Shown: positions 53,386-62,900 of the stretch, one piece after another | How positions within the stretch are numbered: the first letter of the stretch is position 1 | Layout of the letters: each line of letters starts with the position of its first letter | Source of the DNA: Nocardia kruczakiae NBRC 101016 | GTDB taxonomy: Bacteria; Actinomycetota; Actinomycetes; Mycobacteriales; Mycobacteriaceae | DNA: 64,000 nt | Assembly (NCBI RefSeq): GCF_001612965.1 | Contig: NZ_BDBL01000018.1 | Span: 56,972 to 120,971, forward strand | Direction: 5' to 3' | Notes under the pieces: model-generated | Seen by the model: the letters and a program-made list of their open reading frames with translations, nothing else | Database searches by the model: none | Told to the model about the DNA's origin: nothing | Translations under genes and position numbers: made by a program

Positions 53386-53538
53386 GGTCTTTCCTTCGGA
53401 CAGAGGAGGACCGGCGGCGAGACGAGCCGCCGCAGTGGCCGAACCCTCATTGCGTGGACGCACACAAGACGCCCGTCGAGCCCGTCGCATAACACACCCG
53501 CGGCGGTGATCTGCATCACCAGCCGCAGTCAGGCCGAG

Positions 53539-54219
53539 TTATCCGGACGTCAGGGCTTCGATGGCGCGGCCGATCAGCATCGTTCCCACGAGGAACAGCA
53601 GCACCATCATCACCGTTCGATCGTTGGCGACCAACCAGGTCTTGGTGGCAGCCAGGGGCTGGTCGAGCCGGTCGCCCGCGACCAGGTAGGCGGCGACCGG
53701 CGCGATGCACGAGGCCAGCGCGATCACGAGGAAGATCGCACCGGCGCCCAGCGCTCTCGGCGCGGAAAGCCGTGCCTCCGCGATATCGAGCCCGCCCATG
53801 ACGGCGGGCACGAGCGTGCTGACATCGACGATCACGAACGCCACGCCGAGTCCGAAGGCGCCCACCGGAGTCACGCGGTCGACTCGGTCCCACAGTTTCC
53901 GCGGCTTCTGCTCGCCGCGTGTGCGCTGGTACCCGAACCACACCGCGACACCGAGCAGTCCGATCCCGCCGCAGAGCCGGATGATCGAGGTCGCGGTGGA
54001 GGCGTGATGGGGGTGCAGATGCTCGGCGGCGGACGCGCCGATCAGCAGCGCCACCGCGGCGACGAGCACCGCGAATCCGCAGATCCGCCCGAGCAGATAT
54101 CCGCTGCTCTTCGCTCGCGCCTGCCCCGACACCAGCATCAGCACCGCGACGATCAGCGGCAGCGGACTCACCGCGATCGCGGCGGCCAATGGCAGGGTCC
54201 TGCCGATCACGGTGCCCAT
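53539..54219 (-). CDS. GAP-family (Sap/LysE-like) membrane protein
   Basis: 226 residues with six hydrophobic helices. It belongs to the GAP/LysE-like family (start MGTVIGRTLPLAAAIAVSPL, PLIVAVLMLVSGQARA), which in mycobacteria assists export of glycopeptidolipid-type lipids; this role is inferred. His-rich loop EHLHPHHAS after helix 2. GGAAGG precedes the ATG. Divergent from the amidohydrolase gene (176 bp between the starts). Confidence 0.82.
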   Translation of the reverse strand: MGTVIGRTLPLAAAIAVSPLPLIVAVLMLVSGQARAKSSGYLLGRICGFAVLVAAVALLIGASAAEHLHPHHASTATSIIRLCGGIGLLGVAVWFGYQRTRGEQKPRKLWDRVDRVTPVGAFGLGVAFVIVDVSTLVPAVMGGLDIAEARLSAPRALGAGAIFLVIALASCIAPVAAYLVAGDRLDQPLAATKTWLVANDRTVMMVLLFLVGTMLIGRAIEALTSG

Positions 54220-54395
54220 CCGCCGTTCCTTCCGCCCGCCCGAGCGAATATTTGCCGATAACTCGCTGCCACATGGTCACAGGTTCGGAACTCCAACCGT
54301 TTCCGGCCATCTACCTGGGACTATAAGCCATAATCGAGACGCTCAGCTCCAATTGCCAGAGATTTCCCAGTCGATATTTCGGATAGGGAGGCGCG

Positions 54396-56057
54396 ATGTC
54401 GGCCGCCGATCTCGTAGTCCTGGGCACCACGGTCACCGTCGACGAGCACCGACCGCGCGCGGAGGGTGTGGCGGTCGTCGGCGGCCGGATCGCCGCTGTC
54501 GGCAGCCGGGAGGAATTGCGGTCGTGGATCGCGGACGCGACCGAGGTGGTGGACATCGGCGACGGGTGCCTGCTGCCCGGATTCGTGGAGGCCCACGGGC
54601 ATCCACTGATGGAAGCGATCGTGCTCTCGGACCGGATGGTCGATATCCGGCCGGTCACCATGACCGATGCCGGCAGCGTCGTCGACGCGATCGTGCGGGA
54701 GGTCGCGGACCGCGGACCCGAGGGCGCCTACCTGGTGGGATGGGATCCGTTGCTGCAGCACGGTCTTCCGGAGCCGACCCTGGCCTGGCTGGACGCCATC
54801 GCGCCCGCCCACCCACTGGTCGTCCTGCACAATTCCGGACACCTCGCCTACTTCAATTCCGCTGCGGCGCGACAGGCCGGCATCGACCACACGACACCGG
54901 ACCCGAAAGGCGCCGCCTTCGGCCACGATGCCGAGGGCGCACTGAACGGCCGCGCCTACGAGACGGGTGCGGTATTTCCACTGGTGGCCGGGGCCATCGC
55001 CAATCCGGCCGCCTACCCCGCGATGCTGCGCGCCGAATGTGCGCGGCTGAACCGCGCGGGACTGACGACGTGTTCGGAAATGGCATTCAGTCCACGATTC
55101 CGACCGGTGCTCGAGGGGATGCGCGCCGCCGACGCGCTGACCGTCCGGTTCCGGACCTACGAGATCTCCAACCCGGAGATGACCACCACGGTGACGCCCG
55201 GTACCGGCGACGACATGCTGCGACAGGTCGGCATCAAGATCTGGGTCGACGGCTCACCGTGGGTCGGCAATATCGCGCTGTCGTTTCCTTATCTCGACAC
55301 CGATGCGACCCGCACCATCGGTGTCACGCCCGGCTCGTGCGGGCACGCCAACTACACCGCCGACCAGCTGCGCGAGATCGTGCACGCGTATTTCCCCCAC
55401 GGCTGGCCGATGGCCTGCCACGCGATGGGTGACGTCGCGATCGACATGATCCTCGACATCTACGCCGACGTCCTTAACCGGTACCCGCGCCCGGATCACC
55501 GGCTGCGCCTGGAACATTGCAGCGCCATCCGGCCCGACCAGCTCCGCCGCGCCGCCGAACTCGGCGTGACGTGCAGCTTCTTCGTCGATCAAATTCATTA
55601 CTGGGGCGATGTTCTCGTGGACGGCCTGTTCGGACCCGAACACGGTTCGCTCTGGATGCCGGCCGGCAGCGCCGTGGCGGCCGGACTGCGGATCTCGTTG
55701 CACAACGACCCTCCGGTCACTCCGGAAGAACCGTTGCGCAACATCAGCGTCGCGGTGACGCGGACGGCGCCGAGCGGCCGCGTTCTGGCGCCGCAGGAGC
55801 GATTGACCGTCGAGCAGGCGATCCGGGCGCAGACGATAGACGCTGCGTGGCAACTGTTCTCGGACGACGTCGTCGGATCGCTCGAAGTCGGGAAGTACGC
55901 GGATATGGTCGTGCTGTCCGACGATCCCTGGGCGGTCACACCCGAAGACATCGCAGTCTTGGAGGTTCGGGCGACCTATCTCGCGGGACGACTCGTGCAC
56001 GGGGTGGCGGCGCCGCAGTCGCCGCCGTCCGTGAGCGACCGCGTGCCCCGAAACTGA
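54396..56057 (+). CDS. Amidohydrolase family protein (YtcJ-like)
   Basis: 553-residue metal-dependent hydrolase. Composite beta domain at the N-terminus (LVVLGTTVTVDEHRPRAEGV), metal ligands GFVEAHGHPL, a Lys in VGIKIWVDGSPWVGN, His in PMACHAMGDVAIDMIL and LRLEHCSAIRPDQL, and Asp in RISLHNDPPVTPEEP. The C-terminal GSLEVGKYADMVVLSDDPWA is the usual amidohydrolase ending. The family (amidohydrolase_3) covers deacylases and formamide hydrolases; the substrate is unknown. GGGAGG precedes ATG 54396; CATAAT at 54330-54335 is a possible -10. Confidence 0.9.
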   Translation: MSAADLVVLGTTVTVDEHRPRAEGVAVVGGRIAAVGSREELRSWIADATEVVDIGDGCLLPGFVEAHGHPLMEAIVLSDRMVDIRPVTMTDAGSVVDAIVREVADRGPEGAYLVGWDPLLQHGLPEPTLAWLDAIAPAHPLVVLHNSGHLAYFNSAAARQAGIDHTTPDPKGAAFGHDAEGALNGRAYETGAVFPLVAGAIANPAAYPAMLRAECARLNRAGLTTCSEMAFSPRFRPVLEGMRAADALTVRFRTYEISNPEMTTTVTPGTGDDMLRQVGIKIWVDGSPWVGNIALSFPYLDTDATRTIGVTPGSCGHANYTADQLREIVHAYFPHGWPMACHAMGDVAIDMILDIYADVLNRYPRPDHRLRLEHCSAIRPDQLRRAAELGVTCSFFVDQIHYWGDVLVDGLFGPEHGSLWMPAGSAVAAGLRISLHNDPPVTPEEPLRNISVAVTRTAPSGRVLAPQERLTVEQAIRAQTIDAAWQLFSDDVVGSLEVGKYADMVVLSDDPWAVTPEDIAVLEVRATYLAGRLVHGVAAPQSPPSVSDRVPRN

Positions 56058-56088
56058 TCGGCGCGGCCCGAATTCGCGAGCGCATCGC

Positions 56089-56454
56089 TCACAACCACAC
56101 GGTGGACAACCACGCGGCAACGACGGCCGACACCAGCAGGACGATATTCAGGCCGATCAGCTTCACCTCGCGGCGACGCAGATGCAGCACGAGCGCACCG
56201 ACCTGCACGAGCGCCAATCCGACGGCGGCCAGGAGCGCGAGAACCACGGCGATGCCGGTCAGCGGCGGCAGGATCAGCCCGGCCGCGCCGAGCACCTCGC
56301 TCACACCGATGCCGCGCACCAGCCCCAGTGGCACGGTATCGATCCACCCCATCATCGGCCGAAGCTGATCCTTCGACCGCAGAATCTTGATTCCGCCCGA
56401 GTAGAGGTAGAACACCGCCAGCAGTGCCCCGACGATCCAGTACGCGATTTCCAC
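56089..56454 (-). CDS. DoxX-like membrane protein
   Basis: 121 residues with four TM helices: AYWIVGALLAVFYLYSGGIK, ILRSKDQLRPMMGWIDTVPL, VRGIGVSEVLGAAGLILPPL, ending with two helices. The DoxX family (DoxX_2/3) sits in respiratory or thiol-redox membrane complexes; the function is not known here. GTG 56454 is preceded by GGGAGG. Divergent from MpaB paralog 3. Confidence 0.85.
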   Translation of the reverse strand: MEIAYWIVGALLAVFYLYSGGIKILRSKDQLRPMMGWIDTVPLGLVRGIGVSEVLGAAGLILPPLTGIAVVLALLAAVGLALVQVGALVLHLRRREVKLIGLNIVLLVSAVVAAWLSTVWL

Positions 56455-56530
56455 CGCAGCCTCCCAAGTTACGAACAGTAAGCAGCAGCATCATCCGCCG
56501 GAATCGTGCAGCAGCGCAGCTGAGCCCTAC

Positions 56531-56581
56531 TTCTGGCAGGGGACCTTGCCAAAATAGAATTTCTGGTAGAGGATCTTGCCA
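56531..56581. promoter_or_regulatory. Tandem operators phased at exactly 30 bp before MpaB paralog 3
   Basis: Two 21-bp copies at 56531-56551 and 56561-56581 match at 18 of 21 positions and start 30 bp apart (three helical turns). The core of copy 1, TGGCAGGGGACCTTGCCA, is a near-perfect palindrome; copy 2 (TGGTAGAGGATCTTGCCA) keeps only the right half fully. They lie 23-73 bp upstream of the GTG at 56604. Candidate binding sites of a dimeric regulator on one face of the DNA. Confidence 0.7.
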
Positions 56582-56603
56582 GATCTTCGATGAGGAGGAC
56601 CCC

Positions 56604-57827
56604 GTGACGCCTACCGTTCCGCTCCGGCACCCCAGCTCACCGCGCGCGGTTCCGGGACCCGGCCTCGGCACCCTCGCCCGGATGCTCGGGCTCGGCACAC
56701 CGGGTCCGGAGGAATTTCGCGAACTGGGCGAGGCGCTGACCGTTGGCGACCGGCCGATGGACGAACTCGTCGAGTGGATGTATCGCGAGGGGATGGCCAC
56801 CACCCGGCCGCTGTTCGAACGCGCCCTGCGCGACGGCATCGCCGCGGTACCGGAAGCCCCCGGGCCGCTGCGCGCATTCTTCGAATACGTCGAAGCGGTG
56901 CCGGAGTGGGTCGATCGGCGAAAGATCCGCCATGCCGAGCGCGTCTCCTGTCTCGGTGGTCGCGACGGGATCTACGTCGCCCGCGACATGTCGTTCCTCG
57001 GCGGATATCTGGCCTCCGGTTTCAACAAGACCCTGCTGCGCACCGGCGCCCTGGAGAAGGGCCCGGCCAAACGATTCGCCGAGACCACGCAGTGGGCGAT
57101 GGATGTCACCGCGCCGGGCGGAATGGCGTTGCGGGGCAGTGGCTTTCGCTCGACCGTGCACGTCCGGTTGATCCATTCGCTGGTGCGCCGGCACGTGGCC
57201 GCGATGCCGGACTGGCGAGCCGAGGAGTGGGGACTGCCGATCAATCAGACCGATATGGCCGCCACACTGGTCGGCGCGCTGATCGCTCCGATGATCGGCG
57301 CCATCGGCATGGGAGTCGTGATCACGCCCCGCGACGCGGATGCCATGGCCCATCTCGCCCGCTACGTCGGCTGGGTGATGGGTGTCGAGGAACGCTTCCT
57401 GCCCACCGACTTTCGCGACAGCGTCCGCATTCTCTACCACACGATGACCGCCATCACGAACCCCGACGACACCTCCCGCCAGCTCGCGATCCCGATGCGC
57501 GACGAACCGCTCGGCTGGCACTACGACCATCTGCAGGGGCTGCGTCGGCGGATCGCCCGATCCCAGCATCTGTCGATCGCGATGATGTATCTGGGCCCGT
57601 CCGCGATGAAACGACTCGGACTGCCCAGTCGCACCCTGCCCTGGTATCCCGTGCTGCGCATACCGGTCAACCTCGCGCGGTCGGCGCGGGCCCGGCTGAT
57701 TCCCGGACAGTTCGAGCGCGTCGTAGCCGAAGGCCGGGCCGCGCAACTGTCGTTCATCCGCACCCTCGCCGGCCCCGACGCCGCGGTGATCGGCGGGTCG
57801 GCCGAGCACATCACCCCGGCCGCCTGA
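56604..57827 (+). CDS. MpaB/DUF2236-family oxygenase, paralog 3 (Lcp-like size)
   Basis: 407 residues; a longer DUF2236 protein, closer in size to latex-clearing protein, only distantly related to the other two paralogs. Recognisable segments: RKIRHAERVSCLGGRDGIYV, MSFLGGYLASGFNKTLLRTG, RFAETTQWAMDVTAPGGMAL, HVRLIHSLVRRHVAAMPDWR, MAHLARYVGWVMGVEERFLP. Haem-ligand candidates are the His in IHSLVRRH and nearby Glu, by analogy to Lcp; no Tat/Sec signal is seen, in contrast to secreted Lcp. GTG 56604 follows GAGGAGGACCCC. Convergent with the P450. Confidence 0.82.
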   Translation: MTPTVPLRHPSSPRAVPGPGLGTLARMLGLGTPGPEEFRELGEALTVGDRPMDELVEWMYREGMATTRPLFERALRDGIAAVPEAPGPLRAFFEYVEAVPEWVDRRKIRHAERVSCLGGRDGIYVARDMSFLGGYLASGFNKTLLRTGALEKGPAKRFAETTQWAMDVTAPGGMALRGSGFRSTVHVRLIHSLVRRHVAAMPDWRAEEWGLPINQTDMAATLVGALIAPMIGAIGMGVVITPRDADAMAHLARYVGWVMGVEERFLPTDFRDSVRILYHTMTAITNPDDTSRQLAIPMRDEPLGWHYDHLQGLRRRIARSQHLSIAMMYLGPSAMKRLGLPSRTLPWYPVLRIPVNLARSARARLIPGQFERVVAEGRAAQLSFIRTLAGPDAAVIGGSAEHITPAA

Positions 57828-57840
57828 ACCGCTCCCCCGA

Positions 57841-59067
57841 CTACTCCGCGACATCCGTCCACGTGACCGGAAGTGCGTGCACCCCATAGATATTCATATC
57901 GGTCCGCAACGGCACCGCATCGGCCGGGACGGCCAGGGCCAGGGTCGGGAAGCGGCGTAGCAGGCCGGCGAATCCGGCGCGCATCTCGATCCGCGCCAGT
58001 TGCTGACCGAGGCACAGGTGCATGCCGTGACCGAAGGACAGGTGGCCGCGGGCCGTACGGTGCACATCGAGGGTGTCGGGGTCGTCGAACCGGCGCGGGT
58101 CGCGGTTGGCGGCCAGCAGCGAGACGACGACGGTCGAACCCTTGCCGATGGTTTCGCCGCCGAGCTCGATGTCCTCGGTGGCGTAGCGGTAGAAGATGTC
58201 GGCGACCGAGAGGTAGCGCATGAGTTCTTCGACCGCATCGGGAATCAGAGCCGGATCGGCACGCAGTTCGGCCGCCTGTTCCGGATGCTCGAGCAGCGCG
58301 AAGGTGCCGAGCCCCAGCATGTTCGCGGTGGTCTCGTGTCCCGCCAGCAGGAGCAGGAAGGCGATGCCGGTCAGTTCCTCGACGGTGAGATCGTCGTGGC
58401 GGGCCAGGTCGGAGAGGATGTCCTCACCCGGTTCGGCGCGCTTGCGGACGACCAGTTCGCCCAGATAGGACGTCAGCGCGCCGTAGGCCGCCATCTTCTC
58501 CTCCAGCGCCTGGTCCTTGACGAGGAACTTCGCCGAGTTGACCTGGAAGGTCTCGCGATCCTCGTAGGGAACGCCGAGCAGTTCGCAGATCACCAGCGAG
58601 GGCACCGGCAGTGCGAATTCGGCGACCAGGTCGACCGGCGGGGTCAGCCGCGCCATCGCCTCCAGTTGCCGCTCGACGATGTCCACGATGTGATCCTCGA
58701 GCTGCTTCATCCGCCGGACGGTGAAGGCGCCGACGAGTTTGCGCCGCAACCGGGTGTGGTCGGGCGCGTCCATCGCGATGAACACGCCGGGGATCTGCGG
58801 CGACGGCTCGGTGGCCACGGGCATGCTCGGAATCTCGTAGGGCACATGCAGCACGCCGATGTCCTGACGTGAGCTGAACCGGGAGTCGGCCAGGAGGCTG
58901 CGCACCTCGTCGTAGCCGGTGACCAGCCAGCCCTCGTGGCCGTCGGGAAAGATCATCGGACCGACGGGGTGGGCATCGCGCAGCCGGGTGATCTCGCGGG
59001 GCGGATCGAAGGGCCCCGCATCGCGTTCCATGGGCAGGCCGTGCGGGACGGAAACCGTTCGGGTCAT
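57841..59067 (-). CDS. Cytochrome P450
   Basis: 408-residue bacterial class I P450. I-helix LLLAGHETTANM (Thr proton relay), K-helix ExxR in EELMRYLS, haem loop LSFGHGMHLCLGQQLARIEM with Cys352 as the ligand. No TM anchor, as expected. ATG 59067 has GAGAGGAAAAC upstream. It is 31 bp downstream of the DUF4097 gene on the same strand and probably cotranscribed. A dedicated ferredoxin is not adjacent; the fdxA gene at 20400 is a possible donor. Substrate unknown; CYP105/107-like by eye. Confidence 0.92.
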   Translation of the reverse strand: MTRTVSVPHGLPMERDAGPFDPPREITRLRDAHPVGPMIFPDGHEGWLVTGYDEVRSLLADSRFSSRQDIGVLHVPYEIPSMPVATEPSPQIPGVFIAMDAPDHTRLRRKLVGAFTVRRMKQLEDHIVDIVERQLEAMARLTPPVDLVAEFALPVPSLVICELLGVPYEDRETFQVNSAKFLVKDQALEEKMAAYGALTSYLGELVVRKRAEPGEDILSDLARHDDLTVEELTGIAFLLLLAGHETTANMLGLGTFALLEHPEQAAELRADPALIPDAVEELMRYLSVADIFYRYATEDIELGGETIGKGSTVVVSLLAANRDPRRFDDPDTLDVHRTARGHLSFGHGMHLCLGQQLARIEMRAGFAGLLRRFPTLALAVPADAVPLRTDMNIYGVHALPVTWTDVAE

Positions 59068-59098
59068 GGTGTTTTCCTCTCGAAGGAGTCGAAGGGAG

Positions 59099-59743
59099 TC
59101 AGGCGGCGGACGCGTGCCGGATGATGACGTTGCCGAACGCGTTGCGGGCGTACACCCGCACGGTGTGCTCGTCGTCCTGGGCACCGTCGACCGGTCCCAG
59201 CTGGTTGTGCACGGCGCCGCGCGCGACGGTGGTCTCCAGCCGCGCGGCGCTGCCCGGGCGGATGCCGACCTCGAGCTCGCCCGTCGAGGTCTCCAGCCGA
59301 AGCACACCGCGCGCGGCCTCCGCGATCCGGATATTGCCCTGGGCGGTCTTCGCGGTCACCGAACCGAGCGGGCGTTCGACGACGATGTCACCGGCCGACA
59401 CCTCCAGCACGCATTCGCCGAGTTCGCCGGCGCCGAGGATTCGGCCCACACCGGCGGTGCCCTGGAAACGGGAGCCGGTCGGCACCTCGATGGTCACCTC
59501 GATCGACGGGTTGCCGCCGAAGGGGCTGTAGGTGCGCCAGTCCTTCGGCGTCGTCACGGTCAGGGTGCCGTCGGTGAAGTCGACCCGCGTCTGCTCGGCG
59601 GCGCGCACATCGGCCTTCTTGGCCGCGTCGGCGGGGCGGACCGCGACGACGCTGTCGGTGCGGTCGGAGGCGGTGACGGTGACGGTGCCGGACAACACCT
59701 CGACGGCGACGGCGATCGGTTCCGGGGTCTGGAAAGCAGGCAT
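59099..59743 (-). CDS. DUF4097 beta-strand repeat protein
   Basis: 214 residues of the DUF4097 family, a right-handed beta-solenoid-like fold with repeating strands: VEVLSGTVTVTASDRTDSVV, ITVEVPTGSRF-type IEVPTGSRFQGTAGVG, VLEVSAGDIVVERPLGSVTA, GNIRIAEAARGVLRLETSTG, ELEVGIRPGS. In actinobacteria such proteins often accompany regulators or ABC transporters of toxin/antibiotic response; no enzymatic function is known. AGGAG precedes ATG 59743. Divergent from the large SARP regulator at 59929, first gene of the P450 unit. Confidence 0.85.
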   Translation of the reverse strand: MPAFQTPEPIAVAVEVLSGTVTVTASDRTDSVVAVRPADAAKKADVRAAEQTRVDFTDGTLTVTTPKDWRTYSPFGGNPSIEVTIEVPTGSRFQGTAGVGRILGAGELGECVLEVSAGDIVVERPLGSVTAKTAQGNIRIAEAARGVLRLETSTGELEVGIRPGSAARLETTVARGAVHNQLGPVDGAQDDEHTVRVYARNAFGNVIIRHASAA

Positions 59744-59928
59744 GGCGTTCTCCTGGGTTCTGCTGGGAATCGGGCGGCGGGATCGGGTGATCCGGCCGAT
59801 GAGAACTACTGTCGCCGCGGGCGCTGATATCGGGCTGATGCCGGGCTGACATCTGCGCTGACATGGTGTTTCCGCTGGTGGGACGGGCGATCCCACACCG
59901 GTCGGTCCGCCACGGCAGAATGTTGCGG
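59744..59928. promoter_or_regulatory. Divergent control region, DUF4097-P450 / SARP regulator
   Basis: 185 bp between two divergent starts. No clear repeats typical of SARP binding (direct heptamers) could be defined by eye; GCTGATATCGGGCTGATGCC (59822-59841) carries a short tandem GGGCTGA/GATATCGG element. Presumably holds both promoters. Confidence 0.4.
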
Positions 59929-62900
59929 GTGCGAATCGGGATGCTTGGAACGCTCGACATCCGAGCAGATGACGGTGATGTGATCGAGGTACCGGGCGCC
60001 CGGTTGCGGGCGCTGCTGATCGCCCTCGCACTCGAACCCGGCCGCGCGGTCCCCAGAACGACCCTGGTCGACTGGATCTGGGGTGAACAACCGCCCGCTG
60101 ACGCGGCGAATGCGTTGCAGGCGTTGGTTTCCCGGCTGCGGCGGGTACTGCCGGACGGAACGCTCGACGGGCAGGCGGGCGGCTACCGGCTGGCCGTGGA
60201 TCCCGCCCAGGTCGACGCGTTGCGGTTCGAACGGCTCCTCGATCAGGCTCGTGGCGGCGACGTCGTCCGGCAGACGCACCTGCTGCGTGAGGCGCTGAGC
60301 CTGTGGCGCGGGGCGCCGATGCAGGACATCGATGTGCGCGACAGCGAGGCGGTCGCGGCGGTGGTCACTCGCTTCGAGGGGTTGCATCTGGCCGCGCTGG
60401 AGGATCTCTACGAAGCGGAGATCCGCCTCGGCCGCGGAGCGGAGCTGGTCGCCGAACTCACCGAACTGGTCGCCCGGCATCCGGTCCGGGAACGACTGAT
60501 CGCCGCCTTGATGCGGGCCCTGGCGGCGGCGGGCCGCGGCGCCGAGGCACTGCTCGTCTACCAACGGGCCCGCGAAGCACTCGCCGACACCCTGGGCGTG
60601 GATCCCTCGCCGGAACTGTCCGACCTGCACGTGGCCCTGCTGCGCGGCGAGGCGGGACCGCGAGACAACGAACGCAAGACCAACCTGCGGGCCGAATTGA
60701 CCAGGTACGTGGGCAAATACACCGATATCGCCGCGGTGCGCGAACTCCTCGCGAACCATCGGCTCACCACCTTGACCGGGCCGGGCGGCTCGGGGAAGAC
60801 CAGGCTGGCGCTGGAAACCGCACGCACCCTGCTCGACGATCTGCCGGACGGGGCGTGGCTGGTGGAGCTGGCGGCCGTCGGCGCCGACGGTGACGTCGCG
60901 CAATCGGCCCTCGCCGCGTTCGGGCTGCGGGACGCACTGCTCGGCGGCACACCGGACGCCGAACCGGTGGACCGGCTCGTGGCGGCGATCCGCGACCGCG
61001 AGACGCTGCTGATCCTGGACAACTGCGAGCACGTGATCGACTCCGCGGCGGCCTTCGCCCACCGAGTGCTCGGCGAATGCCGGGGCCTGCGAATCCTCGC
61101 CACGAGCCGGGAACCGCTCGGCATCACGGGCGAGGCGCTGTGGCAGGTGGCGCCGCTGGCGTTGCCCGCCGCGGACGCGAGCCCGGCCGAGATCGAATCC
61201 TCCCCCGCCGTGCAATTGCTGCGCGACCGGGCCGGCGCGGTCCGTGCCGATCTCGAGACGACCGAACCCGCCACTCTGTCGACCCTCGCGCGGGTCTGCC
61301 GTGCGCTCGACGGCATACCGCTGGCGATCGAACTGGCCGCGGCACGGTTGCGCACCATGTCTCTCGACCAGCTCGCCGACCGCCTCGACGATCGGTTCCG
61401 GCTGCTCACGGGCGGCAGCCGCACCGCCATCGCGCAGCATCGGACGCTGCGGGCGGTGGTGGATTGGAGCTGGGAACTGCTCTCCGATGCGGAGCGGACG
61501 GTGTTGCGCAGGCTGGCGGTCTTCGCCGGCGGAGCGAGCCTCGAGGCGGCGGAGCGGATCTGCGCCGGCGCATCCGACGCGGCGGGAGACGTCGAGCAGT
61601 GGGAGGTGCTCGAACTGCTGACGGCGTTGACCGAGAAGTCGCTGCTGCTCACCTCGCCGGACACCGAACCGCGCTACCGGATGCTCGAGACGATCAGGCG
61701 GTACGCCTACGATCGCCTGGTCGAGGCCGGCGAATCGGAACATGTACGCCGGCAACACCTCTCGTACTTCACGACGCTCGCCGAGACCGCGGAGCCGCAC
61801 CTGCGCCGCGCCGAGCAGCTGGAGTGGCTCGCGAAGCTCGAGGCCGAACACGACAACATCGCGGTCGCGCTGCGCGGCGCGCTCGCCGACGACGACGCGG
61901 CGGGAGCGTTGCGGCTCGCGGCGGCCGCCGGCTGGTACTGGTGGCTCGGCGGGCACAAAGCCGAAGGTATGGAACTGATCACCGCCGCGGCACGAATCGG
62001 CGGGCACGGAGGCGGCAGCGAAGCGTCACCACGCAGCGCCCTCGCGAGTGCCGCCGACAACCCAGCACGAATCGGCGGGCACGGAGGCGGCAGCGACGCG
62101 TCACCACGCAGTGCCCTCGCGAGTGCCGCCGACAACCCAGCACGAATCGGCGGGCATGAAGGCGGCAGCGAGAGTGCTTGCACCGCGGGCGATTCGGGTG
62201 ACGACGAATTCCGGGCCAGGGTCTACGGCTTGATCGTGCATTTCATGAGTTCCGGGCCGAACGACGAGCACCAGGTGGCGGAATGGGTCCACAAGGCCTA
62301 CCAGCTGGGCCGAAACAGCGAATCCGGCTATCCGCTATTGGCTTTCATCGGCGCTCTGCAACGCATGTTGCGCGGCGGGGACGAATTCCTGACCGCGTTC
62401 GAACCACTGCTCACCCACGACGATCCCTGGGTGCGGGCGCTGTCTCGGCTGCAGGTGGGCAAGGCGCGCATCGCCCTCGGCTTCCCCGGCCGGGAAGCCG
62501 ACGACCACCTCGAGGCGGCACTGGCGGAATTCCGGGCGCTCGGCGAGCGCTGGGGTATGTCGTTCGCGCTGACCGAGCTGGCCAACAGGATCGCCATGCG
62601 CGGCGAATTCGCCACGGCCTGTGCGTATCTGGACGAGGCGATCGCGGTGGTCACCGAGGTCGGCGCCATCGAGGACGTTTTCCTGATCCGGGCGCGCCAG
62701 GCTCAACTGTATTGGCTGCAGGGCGATGTGGAGGCGAGTGCCGACGCCATGTCCGAGGCGCAGCTCTACGCGGACCGGTCCGCCTGGCCGAACGCACTGG
62801 CCGAATTCGCCTTCACGAAGGCGGAGCTGGCGCGGTGGCAGGGCGATACGGAACAGGCCCGCCGGCAGATCGAGATCGCGGCTTCCATGCAGGGCGGCGA

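Noticed and set aside
59806..62007. 733-residue frame opposite the SARP regulator
   Set aside because: Arg/Gln-rich shadow frame without domain signatures; the plus-strand frame carries a full BTAD-NB-ARC-TPR protein.
61985..62180. CRISPR array
   Set aside because: The 75-bp units are contiguous, in frame and without spacers; they are a coding tandem repeat.
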